From assembly GCF_021347895.1 (NCBI RefSeq), contig NC_067120.1:13997361-14061360 (forward strand): DNA of 64,000 nucleotides, in the 5' to 3' direction. The DNA comes from Acanthochromis polyacanthus (Eukaryota; Chordata; Actinopteri; Pomacentridae). A model generated the notes under the pieces. That model saw only the letters and a list, made by a program, of their open reading frames with translations. It had not been told where the DNA came from and made no database searches. The position numbers and the translations under genes were made by a program. Positions 1 to 13,400 of this stretch are shown here, piece after piece. Position 1 is the stretch's first letter. Every line of letters begins with the position of its first letter.

Positions 1-1798
1 AGGAGTGAAATACATCATCTGTGCCTGCTTAGACCACAGTCAGCCAATATCAAATACACTGATGAAGGGAAATAAAGGGACATTTTCTATATTTTCAAAC
101 AATTAAGGAAGAAGACACTTGAAGATTCGTTAATTTCTGTGTAGCATTTTACCGCTATACAGTTTATGCTGGAATATAAGGGCCAAAAAATGTACTGAGT
201 GGCGCATTAAATCATGTTTTGTTTTTATAAAATCACAAATATGTAATATTTTGGTGAGCTAATTCACACGATTTTCATCTAAACAGAAAAGATAACAAAT
301 AAAACGGCAACCAGTTTGTGTTGTATAAAATCCATTCATCCTTTATTAACGTTTACTGAAGTTATTTCTTAAATATTGTGAATGTTTTCAGGCTTTACGT
401 GTGTGCACCGTTGCAGCAGCGGCCTTTACACAACTTTTATTGGGCTGTTACAGTGAGTCGGGTTTGTGGTGTGTTAAAGAAAGTCCTGACTATGGGCTCA
501 CACTCTGGGCTTCTGCACAGGATCGATTTTCAATTCATTAGAGAGCAGTGGTGGTGGAGGCTCGGTGGTCTAAGGCACATGCCACTCTGCTGTACTGCAT
601 TCAGGACCTGCAGCATTCTGCATTTAAATCTGCTCAGGAACATTCATCACATAGATCCTCATCCCTTTCCCTGTTACTCTTGCTGGTCAACTATCTGCCG
701 GATGAAAGAACATACACCATTTTCTCGATTTAAATTAGACAGTTAATTTCCGCTGGTGTTTTTTTTTTTTTTTTTTTTTTTTGGTGTTTTCAATTGAAAT
801 TATGTTTGGGGTTTGATCAAAGGACATTCAGATTTTGAACAGCAGCTGTGCAGTGTTTAAAATTAGGATTAAATCACTATTTTAAAGAGGATATCACATT
901 CAAGCCATGCATTCTAGTTTCACATTTCTTTGAATACACTTGAGCCAAACAACCATTAAATATAAAATAAAAAAGAGACTTGTCTTTAACAGGACCCTTA
1001 CAAGGCACAGCACAGGGAAAATAGATCTCAGAGTTCATCTTAGCATTATGAGTTCCATATTTCCAGCTGGGTTAATGGTGTACTGTATATACTGGCAAAA
1101 GTCGGTAATAAAAGTTGGAAATCGTTGTTTAAATTGTGCTTACCGTCACATTCAGCAGCTTCACTTCAGTATTTACAGAATACTTGTATTTTAGCACTTT
1201 GGATATTGGTTGAGAAGTTTCTGTGCATAGTTTTTACAGATGGATCTTTTTTTTTTTACAGATGCTTTTTGTTCTGATGATCAGGGCTACCTTACATACA
1301 CTGATGTAGAATACAAAAGTTTGTTTTTGACAGCTAAAGGTACCAAAATGTGCTCATCTTTCTTCATTAATTAGAGAAGGCCATGCCATTGAAGTTATAC
1401 AAAATAAATGCAATGACTGCGATTGGATTAAATTGGATTATTTTCCCGCACAATGGTAAATATGTCTTTAAGTTTGGCAACTCATGCATAATATTTTCAT
1501 AAAATGTACTCACTGCTGTCAAAGTGAGAGTTTTCAAATTCAACAAATCTCCAGCGCGGTGAAGATGAAAAAGTTTTTATCTTCGAACAGCTGGATTTTT
1601 TTGAAAATGGTTCCTCCATTCGATCATGTTTTCACTGGCCTTCAACATTCAGAGCAAACATGATTCACACTGATAAAAAAAATGAGGTACGTTTGTGTTG
1701 TTGATTTGAGCGAAAATTCACCCAAATGAAGGACACTCACTGTTTGTGCTTGGTCTGTGGGATCCATGCTTATGGTATCCTGTTCTGTGTGCAGTATC
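1..1798. other. 3' flank of atp8b4, no confirmed gene
   Basis: This stretch lies downstream of the atp8b4 stop codon and should include its 3' untranslated region. I could not fix the polyadenylation site. A T-rich run of about 20 bases lies near 760-782. On the plus strand, 1262-1339 looks weakly like an exon: it follows a poly-T tract and ACAG, is open in one frame, has a D..D..GYLT EF-hand-like pattern, and ends at a GT. No partner exon in phase was found, so it is not called as a gene. Confidence 0.4.
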
Positions 1799-4423
1799 TC
1801 AGTCTGTCAGTCTGTGAGCTGTTGTTTTAGACTCTGTATTGCTTTCTTGCTGCTCCTCTGGTGACCCCTTGCTCTCAAAGGAGGCGCAAGAAACTTCGTT
1901 CTTTCTCTTTAACATGTTTTCTATCCAGTTGGAGCTGTGTGGCGTCCTTCCAGGGGAGCGAGCAGAGGACACTGCGCTCATCCTCATGTTTTTGCCTGAG
2001 GTAATCAGCTCTCCGTAGCCCTGCTGGTGGGAGAAGGCATAGGCAGAGCGGCGGGAGCTCGTCCTGCGTACTCGCCTCAGGTTCTGCTCCTGAGGCCCCT
2101 GTTTCCTTCTGGACTGTTGGAGATGACGGACCTGTCGAAACACAACAGTGACAAGTGGGATTTTTTGATTATTTCTGGTTTAGAATGCTGATCATTCTGA
2201 ATACAGTGAAGGAAATGAGTCTGTTTATGTATTTATATACTGTTATTTCAGATCATTTGATACAGGAAAGCATTACGTTATAAGAATAAGTGCCCAACTA
2301 AAATAGGAGTACAGAAATACTATTGGAAAAATGTAGAAGAAGGAAAAGTAAAAATTGGTAAAAGTGATGCATCATTGTGTAATCAAGATTTTATTACAGC
2401 TGAATAATATTAAGCTGATTTTTAAATACTTTACACACAATTTATTATTAATCTATTTGTTCCCAACATCAGGGTCGGGCCCCATCCAGAAGGTCACAGG
2501 GTAAATTGGAGGAGTCTTGAGATGATTAATAGTGTAAGAAACAAGATAAAAATCCTACTTTGTGAGGGTGTGCTCCCTATTTAGACTTGCTTTAATTTTT
2601 GCTCTTGATAAAATATTGGATAATCTGACCTCTCCATAACGTTTTCATGGTCACAGAATATTATTTACATAAAACCATGTAAGAAATTTAGAAGACAAAT
2701 TATTATTTTGGTGCAGATGTTAACAATTCATACGCAAATCGGATTTGTGACGTGACAACAAGCATAAAAGAAGAAGCATGAAATTGAAACAAGTTAGCAC
2801 AAGTACTAAACCGTACATAGGCACAGTACTTCATTAGGTAGTAAGTGTTACTGTACCTTGTCTGTGAGAGTTGGGAAGAGGTCGACTCTCAGGAAGCTGA
2901 CCACTAATCCAGGCACAACACAAACCACAGTGGTGAGCAGAATAACCAACCACACACTCTTCTCTGACAGACAGTTGCGGGCCGTGCCTGAGGAAACAGA
3001 AATTTATTTGTACTCAATTTCCCTGGAGCAATTTTATTCCCGATCACTCTGACTGACAGTGACTCAAACTCACCAATATATGGGAAATTACTTGGAAAAA
3101 TGCCAAATATGCCGTCACTTTGCATTGCAAACAATATGGCAAAGTAAACCGTCAGACTCCCCCATATGAAGAAATGATTGACTGCCGTCCAGTAGTGAGT
3201 ATCGAGTCCAATCTAGGAACAGACACATCACAAACATGATCACAGTGTTGACCTTTTTGATTTAACAAGGGTATTTCAGTCTGCCATGTTCTGTTTATTC
3301 TCTCACCTGGACACTTACGACTATGACCAAGGATGTCGCTATGGTGACAGCAAATGCTTGTTGATCAGAAAAGTGTGAGCCATCTTCTTTCACCATGAGA
3401 GAAAAAGCTCCGTAGGGAATAAAGAAAAGCAGGAAGGACGTGGCCATCCCCTGCAGCGTGCACAAGAAGAACTGACGTTTGTTGAAGAGAAGGTTTTGCT
3501 GGCCGGGTTTGTACAGACTCGGATGGCGAAGGCTGTTCTGGTCATTGACGTCCTGGAGGAAAGAGAAGCAGCATAAATACAATGTGCTATTTAATAAGAA
3601 AAAGAACATATATATTATGATTAGGGTGCTAAGAGAAGGTCTGTGGCAGCTGTATGAGTAAATTAAAAATAATGGATGATGAGCGCAGAGGATAGTCGTA
3701 TGTTTATATGGGATTAGTGGTTCTAGTTACATGTAAGTTAAATGTAATGTAGCGCCTACTGTAGGGTTAGATTTTAGGTACATTCATGAGGTTTATTATT
3801 TAATAATTATGACAGTAAAAGAGGTCTTCATTAACATCATATTCACCTTTTTGACTTCACAGTATCTTGAAAAGAAAAGCAAAAATAAAAGTATACTCAG
3901 GAGGTTGCCAATGGAAACTAGTGAAATAAATAATGTTCCATTTTGAAATGAGGAGTATCTTGAAATAAGATCTAGGTCATTTTCTATTTAGGTCAGTGCT
4001 TTATTATCATCACATATTACCTGATCAAAAAGTCCCATTGCCAGCACTGGTAAGGATGTGTAGACTATGTTGAAGAGAGTAATGAACCACTGGTCATACA
4101 CAGTCTGTGGAAAGAGGACACTTATTGCATCAACATCACTGCTTTAATGCAAAAAAAAAAAAGCATTCACGAACTTCACAGTAATCAGGGTCTTCTCACC
4201 TGTGCTGAGAAACCACAGAAGAAGCCGTACCAGAAGTGTACCAGGGTGAAGGCAAAGTTTTTGTAGAAGAAGTATCCCAGGAAATTACACATGCGGAAGT
4301 AGGACCAGCGTCCGTGTACCAGCAGGAGCCTCTGCAGGTACCGGAACTGAGCGAAGGAGTAATCTGAGGCCAGAACAGCCTGCATCCCCTCCTGTCCGCT
4401 GATACCAACACCGATGTGAGCAG
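1799..4423 (-). CDS. atp8b4: atp8b4 membrane segments 5-10 and C-terminal tail
   Basis: Exons 4423-4200, 4104-4021, 3552-3307, 3212-3074, 2987-2857 and 2131-1799. They begin just after [11 protein letters not shown] with [20 protein letters not shown], continue through the conserved [19 protein letters not shown] hydrophobic segment, and end in a basic tail with [12 protein letters not shown], which is the strongest signal for ATP8B4 among its paralogues. The last 50 residues are Glu/Ser-rich and poorly conserved. Stop codon at 1799-1801. Confidence 0.9.
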
Positions 4424-7400
4424 CTGAGTAAGAAATGTAAAGTTTAGGTCCCAAACTGAAGAAATTGCTGTAGCTAACTCCATCCATCCATACTACACTT
4501 AATCCTCTGTAGGGTCAGAGGGGCGACTGGGTCTATCCCGTCTAACTCAGGATGAAGAAAGGGAACATCCTGGACAGGTCACCAGCCTCTTACAGGGCTA
4601 CACAGAGAAACAATCACACTCATATTCATACCTACAGACAATTTAGATTCACCAATTAACCTCAGCATGTTTTTGATATGTAGGAGGAAGCTTAAGAACC
4701 TGGTGAGAACCCACGCTGCACAGGAAGAACATTCAACCTCCACACAGAAAGACCCCAGACCCAGGCTGGGACGCAAATCGGGACTCTTCTAGTTCATCTC
4801 TGACTCTTTAAACATTCATTTAAATATACTTCAGATTTATATAGTAAAAAAAACCTGAAGCTTGTACTCACTCCTTGAACAGAAAGGAGAAGCTCTGTGA
4901 AATTAGGCAGTAGAGCCTGACTGATAATCAATATATACCGATATTGCCCTGGTCATAGTTTTTGCACAAAACTTTCTTTTACAGAACATAAAACAGAAAA
5001 GATGTTTGGGACAAACTCAGAAACTGTGTCATGGCATAGATTGTCTAACAGAGTCCGCTCCGATAATAAGTCTACAACACTCTCAGAACTGCCTGCAGCA
5101 CACGTAGCAGAACATCTCAGCTGAAGAGATGATGGTGCCTTGTTAAGTTTTCTTCATGGCATTTTGTTAACTAGTTTTGGAAATACATTGCTGGAAAGTT
5201 CATAATCAACAACAACCCCATCAAGGGGTGGCATGGCTCAGTGGGTAGAGTGGCCGTCTTGTAACTGGAGGGTTGCCGGTTCAATCCTGGCCTACAGAGC
5301 TCATGTTGAGGTGTCCATGAGACACCGAACCCCTAACTGCTTAATCCTTATGGGTCGTGGTTAGCGCCTTGCATGGCAGCTTCCGCCATCAATGAGTGAA
5401 TGAGATGTATAATGCAAAGCACTTTGGGTATTGTATCAGGTATAGTAATGTGCTATATAAATACAGACCATTTACAATCATCTCCCTTTTTAGGATTAAC
5501 GCTAACATATATCAGGATTATCAGTATCACAATTTCTTTCTCCCTAAAACTGGAATCGACCCCAAAAACTAAATATCTGTGGAGCTCTAGTGAGCACAAA
5601 GCCCATGACTACAACAGGGAAACAAGGGAAAACAAATCTTGTGTGTGGCTGTTGCTACACAGCAGAGCACCAGCATCTTGTAGCAAATAGTTTTTATTGT
5701 GCAGTGTAGTGTTCTGACTGACTGAACTCCATCCATAATTTCAGACAGATGGTTAGGAGAGTCTGTGGAGATTCTGAAGCTATATACAGAACACTGACAT
5801 CTAGGTAAATAACAATCTGGACGCTCAAACATCTTGGTACATTTACAGGAATCTGGATGCTTTGCTTTGGGACTAGAATGTAGCAGTAATACATAAGAAG
5901 CTTGTTTATGATGCCGTTCTGACACTTACTCTTGATCATGCTGACATCGTTGGCTCCGTCTCCTATGGCCAGAGTCACGGCTCTCTTGTGCCTCTTCACC
6001 AGCTCCACCACCTGAGCTTTCTGCATCGGAGTGACCCGGCAGCAGATGACTGTTTTGCACAAACAGGCCAGATCCAGCAGGATGTGCTCCAGCTGTGGCT
6101 CCAGAGCATGAGCCTGCAGGCGGACACATGCAGCACACCTGTTAAACATATTATTACCATCCTGTAACACCAGCCCCCTGTGGAGGCAACATCTCAGTGT
6201 AACATTTCCAGCCCACATCATGCGCACTGCCCAGGGCTCAGCGAGGGAGCAGCTCTTCTGCGAGGAAATGGATGCTAATGAAACCTGTAATAGAGCGGAG
6301 GGCCCTCAGCAGCACAGCAGCTCTCTGCTCATTACACACTTTGTTCACTCAGCAGCACATAGAGAGGGCAGAGTCAGCAGACAACAACAACCACCATTTA
6401 ACAAACAGTGTAAAACCTGCAGGCATCAGGAGTAAAATTAAAACAAGCATGGCAAAAAACACGAGCACAACAGAGCATAGAATTAGCATTTCATTAAAGA
6501 CACTACTGAATGCTCTATGATAAAACCGTTTACTGTCTTACCAGACTGTGTCCATTGATGACTAAGGCATACTCTGCAATTATAGTTTCTTCAAACACAG
6601 AATCTTCTGTAAACATCTTCTCAACATCTCCTGCACTACCGACCCGACTCAGGCCCAGGATGTGCTCCTTAGCACTCCTGAGGACAGAGCAAAGACAGTA
6701 AACATGCCCTATCAGTATATTTAAAGAATCCAATAGAATAGAATAGGTATTTATCGTCACTGTTACAGAAAACAATGAAAATCAGTTTAGCACCCTCTGT
6801 ATAGCAGCATTAAAAATAAACTATATAAGGCAATACTAACACACACTAAAAATATATACAAGCAAAATATAAGAGCAAAATATACGGTGTGGAACCAGTT
6901 TGTGGTTAGAGACCTGCTCTCCACCTAATTATTACACATGGTAGGAATTGCACTTAATCATGAATATTGCACTTGTAGGCATGTGATGTTGTGATTCGGG
7001 GGGAGGGAGCAGACATTTGACAGCTTGGGGACAAAAGCTGTTTTTGTTAGCTTTGGCTCCAAGTGTCCTGTAACGTCTACCTGAGGGGAGAGAAAAGGGA
7101 GTGTCCTGGTGTGAGGGGTCTCTGGTGATTCCTCTGAATTCTTAAAGGCACTGAAATACCATGTTTTAGACATAGATTTTCCACAGATGGGCAACTAAAC
7201 ACAGCAGCTTAGCAGCGTTTCTGTTGGACTTACAGTTATTGTCAATGTCAACTATTTGTGTGCGCAGAAATAAAATTAAAATGTATAATGTGTTCACCTG
7301 AGCTGCTGCTGCACTTCCAGCAGTGTGTGTCCAGAGACAACAAACACCTCGTTCATGTCATCACGCAGCATGTTGCAGGAGTAGCCGATGTTCATCGCTG

Positions 7401-10400
7401 TTTCTAAAACATCACACAGAGAGTTTAAAGCGATGTACAGCAGCTTTCCACAGACAGGCAGCTAATAAAGCAGCAGTCTTTCTAAACAAAAGCACCGTTC
7501 AGATCATTTGGTTACCTAGTTTGTCACCTGTGAGGACCCAAATCTTGATGTCGGCCAAACTCAGACACGCGATAGTCTCTGGAACGCCTTCCTGAAGTTT
7601 GTCCTCGATTGCTGTGGCTCCTAGAAGCTTCAACCAGTCAGCAGTGAGGCTGCAGTCACTAATTGAGAGTGGCTGAGTGGGAGAGAGTAAAGTAATGGAT
7701 ATCAATGTTACCTTCATGCCTTGCTCGATCTCCTCATAGAGATCAGCCAGCTGATCTTCACGGTTCTCGATCACGGTGCTCGCAAAGAGAAGTTTCTTCG
7801 TCCAAACTTCAAAATAATCTTCATCAAGCTCTTTGTAGGCCAGAGCCAATGTTCGAAGTCCTTCTCCTGCAAATTCCTGCAAAATGATTGAAGAAGTGTG
7901 ATGAATTAGTGAAGAGAAGAAACAGTTTTCATGAAAAGGACAGACATATTCCAGAAATATAAACATTATTTTTAAGTGGAAATGCAAACAATCTGAATTT
8001 ATCTCTCTTTAATCTATAAAGCAAACATACTACCTGATGGAGGAGATACACTCAGGTCCACCTGCTGCAGGAATTTTTTTTTAGCATTATTAGAGTTTTG
8101 TTTACCTTTTCTGGTTCATTGAACAAGGCTCACAGTGCAATTATTGTAATACTATCCAGCTCAATGACCCTTACACTGAGGTGTTCTGAGGTAGTGCACA
8201 TGAGGTCTTCACTTGATGGATCCAAACGCTCAAAGATAATGGTGTCAGCACCTTTGGAGTACAGTTTGATCTGTCCCTGTGGATTTCTCACTGTAACAAA
8301 ACAAAACAACAAGAAAACAAACTATTACTTTTTTTTAACAAACCCTATTAGCACATATACAACCAAAGTATGGATTACAGACTGGAAATAGAAGAATGTG
8401 CACAGAGTTTTATTTGATTGATGTTTAAAAATGGCAGAAGAAGGAATTATGAAAAGGAATTTGCTGTGGATTTTGATGCATGTTGTTCTTTTTTAAATTA
8501 CGTCATGTCGGCTACTATGAAATAGTCGGAGCATAAGTGAAGACCTAAGTTATAAGTGAAGACCTAACCAATGACACTCATTCTCTTGCGCACGTTGTTG
8601 AAGTCCAGAATGGCCAGCAGCTGGTAGGTGACAGCTCGTCCCATCTCACACAGTGTGATGGTTTCTGGGGTTCGAGCCCGGAAGACAAACCCAAAGTTTC
8701 GTGCTGCGGTGACCAACGCTCCCTCATCAGGTGACTGGGCCTGGTACACCAAATGTCCTTCAGTTTAACAGAAACATCAATGAGAAAACCCTTCAAAAAA
8801 TGTATTATTTTTTGCCTTTTTTCTGCTATAAATATTTGATCAAGCTTACCTTCACTCTTCTCTTCTGGCATGACAGTGTGGCACAGAGCCAGCAGCCTGA
8901 AAAACTCCTGCACCGCCGGATCCTCCAGCTTGATGGCTTCGACCAGGCTGCAGTCGTAAAATTTAAACCTTCTGTCGCAGAGGGGGTTGAAGGAAAAATC
9001 CACACAGGCTGTTTTCTGAGGGAATGTGAACATCAAGAAGGTGACTGTGTGGCACTAGACTTGATAGAGAGCAAAGACGTTCTGTTTGTTTAGATCTACC
9101 AACCTCTGTAATTTCCACCTTCTGGTCAAATTCATCATAGACATCACCTAGAGAAGGAAGGTAAGATCATTTATTGTTCATTAAAGATAGCAGAAATACA
9201 GCTTTGCCCCTATGATTTTATGTGATTGGTTATTAGTTGTACAACAGGGGTCAAATTTTTTTTTAGGTTGAATATGACAGTTATTTCTAAAATCTTGCAC
9301 GGTCAGGCCAAACAATTACAGTATTCTTGCAGAGCCACAATTATAATTTCCTTTAAGAACAAATAAACAACTAAAACAGAGGTTAACTCATTACAGGCCA
9401 ACAAATGCTAAAACTGTCCACTTATGCTACTACAAGAGCAGTCATTGTAGCGAGATGTTGTTGACTGGAATAAACTTGAGATCAGGACAAACATGTTGCA
9501 CACTCTGGCTCCAATTGCATTTTTCTTTAATTGGGATGATGTTGATCTTGAAGAAGGCTTGAGGGTCGAAACGTCATCCAAATAAAAGAGAAATGCACAC
9601 ATGGAGTGTGTGACACTTTCTTCCTGCTCTCCAGATGGGTTTAAATACTCAGAAACAGCTGCTCTGTGGTTGAGCCTGACATGCATTCATGGATAGGAGC
9701 CCCTCAGTGTCCTAATTCAGTGGATCATTGGAGGCTCCTGCTGTGTTAAACCTACTTAAGAAAACTTAATGTCCACTGCATATTTTAGGAAGAAATTTGT
9801 TTTCTTGTCCATTTCTTTTGATTTTGAATAATCTGTGTGTTTAAACGTGATCGCAAATTAAATGAGAGGCTCATTAGCCCGGTGCTTCGATGCTCAGCAT
9901 TTTCAATAAGCCCCGTACCGTAGGTCCGTCCATTAATGGAGCACTTGCTGAAGACCATGATGTTCTGGGTGAGGGTGCCTGTCTTGTCGGAGAAGATGAA
10001 CTCCACCTGGCCCAGCTCCTCATTCAGGGTGGTGGTTCGAGCTTCAGCTGCTGTGTCCATCTGACTGTAGTACATCTTCCGGTCCCAGTTAATGAAGAAA
10101 CTGTGACCCAGACGTAGAACCTCCACACTGAGGGGAGATTTGGGTTTGACCATTTAGTTAAAAGGGACACTTTCAGCACCAAAGTAACTATTTTGGAAAT
10201 TCTGTTACTTAGAAAAAGCACGTGCAAAGAAAAATCAGAAAGAAAACTTAGGAAATCAGTTTGTAAAATAAAACAAAACCGTATAAAACACTAGAACAAG
10301 GCAAAACAGGATAGCAACTTGTAAGACCAAATTCTATTATGAAATAAACCTAAGATGCTAAAAATCAAGATGCTTTTACCTGACATATAGTGAGATGGGC

Positions 10401-13400
10401 ACAACGGTGTTGAGGATGATGATGTAGGACCAGAAGGTGAGGAAGCCAGAGAAAACAGCGCTGCTCTGAAACTCATCCCACGGCAAAAACACCTCAAAGT
10501 TTCTGCCAATCCAGTTCTCCCAAATCGTGTTTCCAATCGCCAAAATAACCCCCATGCATATGAGGAAGGCAAAGATCTGAAATATATTTTAAAAAAGGAT
10601 TGTTTTAATTTAATGTGGCAAACACAGGAATTGATCATTTCAGCTACTCTTTATTAAAAGTAAGAGGATTTTTGTGTTTCAAGCATCTTCCATTTAAAGC
10701 TCCTGCACCCTCACGGTATCCTCGGGCTGCTGCTCACTGTTAACTATTAGGACAGAGGGGAGTATACAGACTATTCTCTTTCTTATCAGTACATATCAGT
10801 ACAAGTTATTTGATGACTCCTGAACATTACCCAAAATAAGTGAAAATGCACACCAGAGCACCAGCATCTTGAAGCAAATTGTTTTTATTGTGCATTGCAG
10901 TGTTCTGACTGACTGAACTTCATCCATAATTTCAGACAGATAGTGTGGTAAATCAGTAGCTATATGCAGAACACTGGCATCTACAGTCATTGAAAAATTA
11001 TTAGACCACCGTTGTTTTCTTCAATTTCTTGTTCATTTTAATCCCTAGCACAATGAATGGTACATTTGTTTGGACAAATACAATGATAGCAACAAAAATA
11101 GCTCATAAGAGTTTAATTTAAGACCTGATTTGTAGCCATTTTCCATGTTTTTCTTGATAATAACAAAAATCATTTAAATTCTTACATCAATAGCTATGGC
11201 ATTGTACTGCCAAAAACAGTGCTTTTCGTCTGTTTTAGTCACGTGATACACACAGGAGTTAGTACTTGATTGCATGACCATGACTGCAGCCATGCATCTC
11301 AGCAGCCCATTCTTGTTGTACAAATTCAAACAAATTTGCTTTGTTTTTGGACTTGTGGTTCTCTATTTTGTCTTTGATGATTTTCCACAGGTTTTCAGTT
11401 GGATTTAGATCTGCCGATTGAGCAGCCAAGGCATGGTTACAATGTTCCGGTTCTCCATTAAGGCTTTAATTGGCGTTGCTGTGTGGCAAGGGGTATTTTC
11501 TTGTTGGAAAATCCAGTCAGTGGAGGCAAGAAAGAGTTTTCCAGCTGATGGAAGAAGACTGTTTTTGAGAGCAGCGCTGAACATGACCTGGTTCATTCAC
11601 CCTTCACACAACTGCGTTTGTCCTGTTCCACCCAAACTGAAACAACCCCAGATCGTCACTGATCCACCCCATGGTTTACTGTAGGGGCAAGACAGTCTGG
11701 TTTGTAGCTTCTCCAGGCTTCCTCCTAACCACTAAGTTGACTGAAGTGGGCATCAACTGAAAACTGGATTCATCACTGGAGAGAACCATAGCCCAATCCT
11801 CAACAGTCCAATCCTTGTGATCCCCAGCAAAGAGTAACCAGACTTTCCTCTGTCTTTCATTGATGAAGGGCTTCTTCCGTGTCCTGTGTAACTTCAGACA
11901 TAATTCTTTAGTTTTAGGAATGACAACTTCTGAGTTGTGCTACGGCTTGAATTTAAGCAGGAAACCACTCTAGGCCTTTGCATGTGCAGTGCTGCTTATG
12001 ACATGAAATGACCTCTTATAAACTCTGGGAATACAATTAAGCTGAAGCATGTCAAAGAGGACAAAACGTTATAAAATCAGCTGCATTTTTTGTCGTGTTC
12101 ATTGTATTATTTTGGTAATATACCTTTTGTGGTACCAGGCATTGGAATGAACAACAATTTGAAGAAAGCAAGGGTGGTCTGATATTTTTTTCCACGACTG
12201 TAGGTAAGTAACAATCTGGATGTTCAAACATCTTGGTATGTTTACAGGAAACTGGACGCTTTGCTTTGTGACTAGAATGGACATAACCTGTACAGTTACA
12301 CTACCAGTCAAAAGTTTGGACACACCCTCTCATTCAATGCCTTTTATTTATTTGTATTATTTTCTACATAGTAGATTAATACTGAAGATTAACACTTTTT
12401 TGTTTGCAACATAATCCCATATGTATTCTTTTATAGTTTTGAAGTCTTCAATATTAATCTATGATGCATAAAACAATAAAATAAATAATAATAAAATAAA
12501 AACCACTGAATGAGAATGTGTCTTCAAACTTTTGACTGGTAGTGTACATGCATTAGTATAACATTTTTTAGTTTATCCTTTAAAGTTTTGGCTTACGTGC
12601 AGTTTGGTTAACAAAAATCTCTTACCCACAAAACCAGCGTGTTCATCAGCTTGTCAATACTGGTCCTTTTAAATTTCGTCCTTCCACAATTTTGCATCAG
12701 TTTGGTTTGCAACCCTGTTAAATGGAGGCAAAAAATAACCATTAGCGCTGAGAGAACATTAACAAATGTGTTATAAAAAGAGGAAAATAAAGCAGAGCTA
12801 ATGGATGTGGGGAATAAAAGCATCAGAACAAAAAGCAAAAAAAGAAACTAATACCAGCAAAGATGACTATTCCAAAGCACCACTCTGTGTTTCTGAGAAC
12901 ACAGCCTCGCAGGAGCATTTTTTCATTATCCAGTGGGTATTTGTTGTCTCTCCAGTATAATGTTCCAGTAAATTTATCCAGCTTGTTGTTTGGAGGCTCA
13001 CAAATCACTTCTCCTGAGAGACAAGGAAAAAGCAGACCAAAGATTCATACAGCACCAATCCTCGCTGCAAGAACAGTGAAAAGAAAGTCCAGTCTCAAGT
13101 CTAGAAATCCAAATAAATCAACAAATGATTTGTTACAGGGATGTGACAATAAATAAACTTGGCATCATCTCACCATCAAAGTCCATCAGTTTTGAAATAG
13201 ATCCCAAATCTGAGGTGACGGTTAAAGCTTGGCGAACTTTCAGATTCGTCTCTCTGTTTGGGGAAAAATAGAAAAGACAAGTCTGAGTTCTGACATAGAA
13301 ATGCACAAATGTAGTAGTCTATTTTTGTCAAACAGTCTGCTCATTTTACACTTGAAGGAATCACACAATGTTACGCTTCTACTTTACGTAACTAAAGCAA

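Noticed and set aside
1262..1686. Small EF-hand-like gene on the plus strand
   Set aside because: One segment is open and EF-hand-like, but the next candidate exon stops after 12 codons in the required phase and no further exons were found.
5224..5300. A tRNA gene
   Set aside because: A and B boxes are present but the acceptor stem does not close and a SINE body follows.
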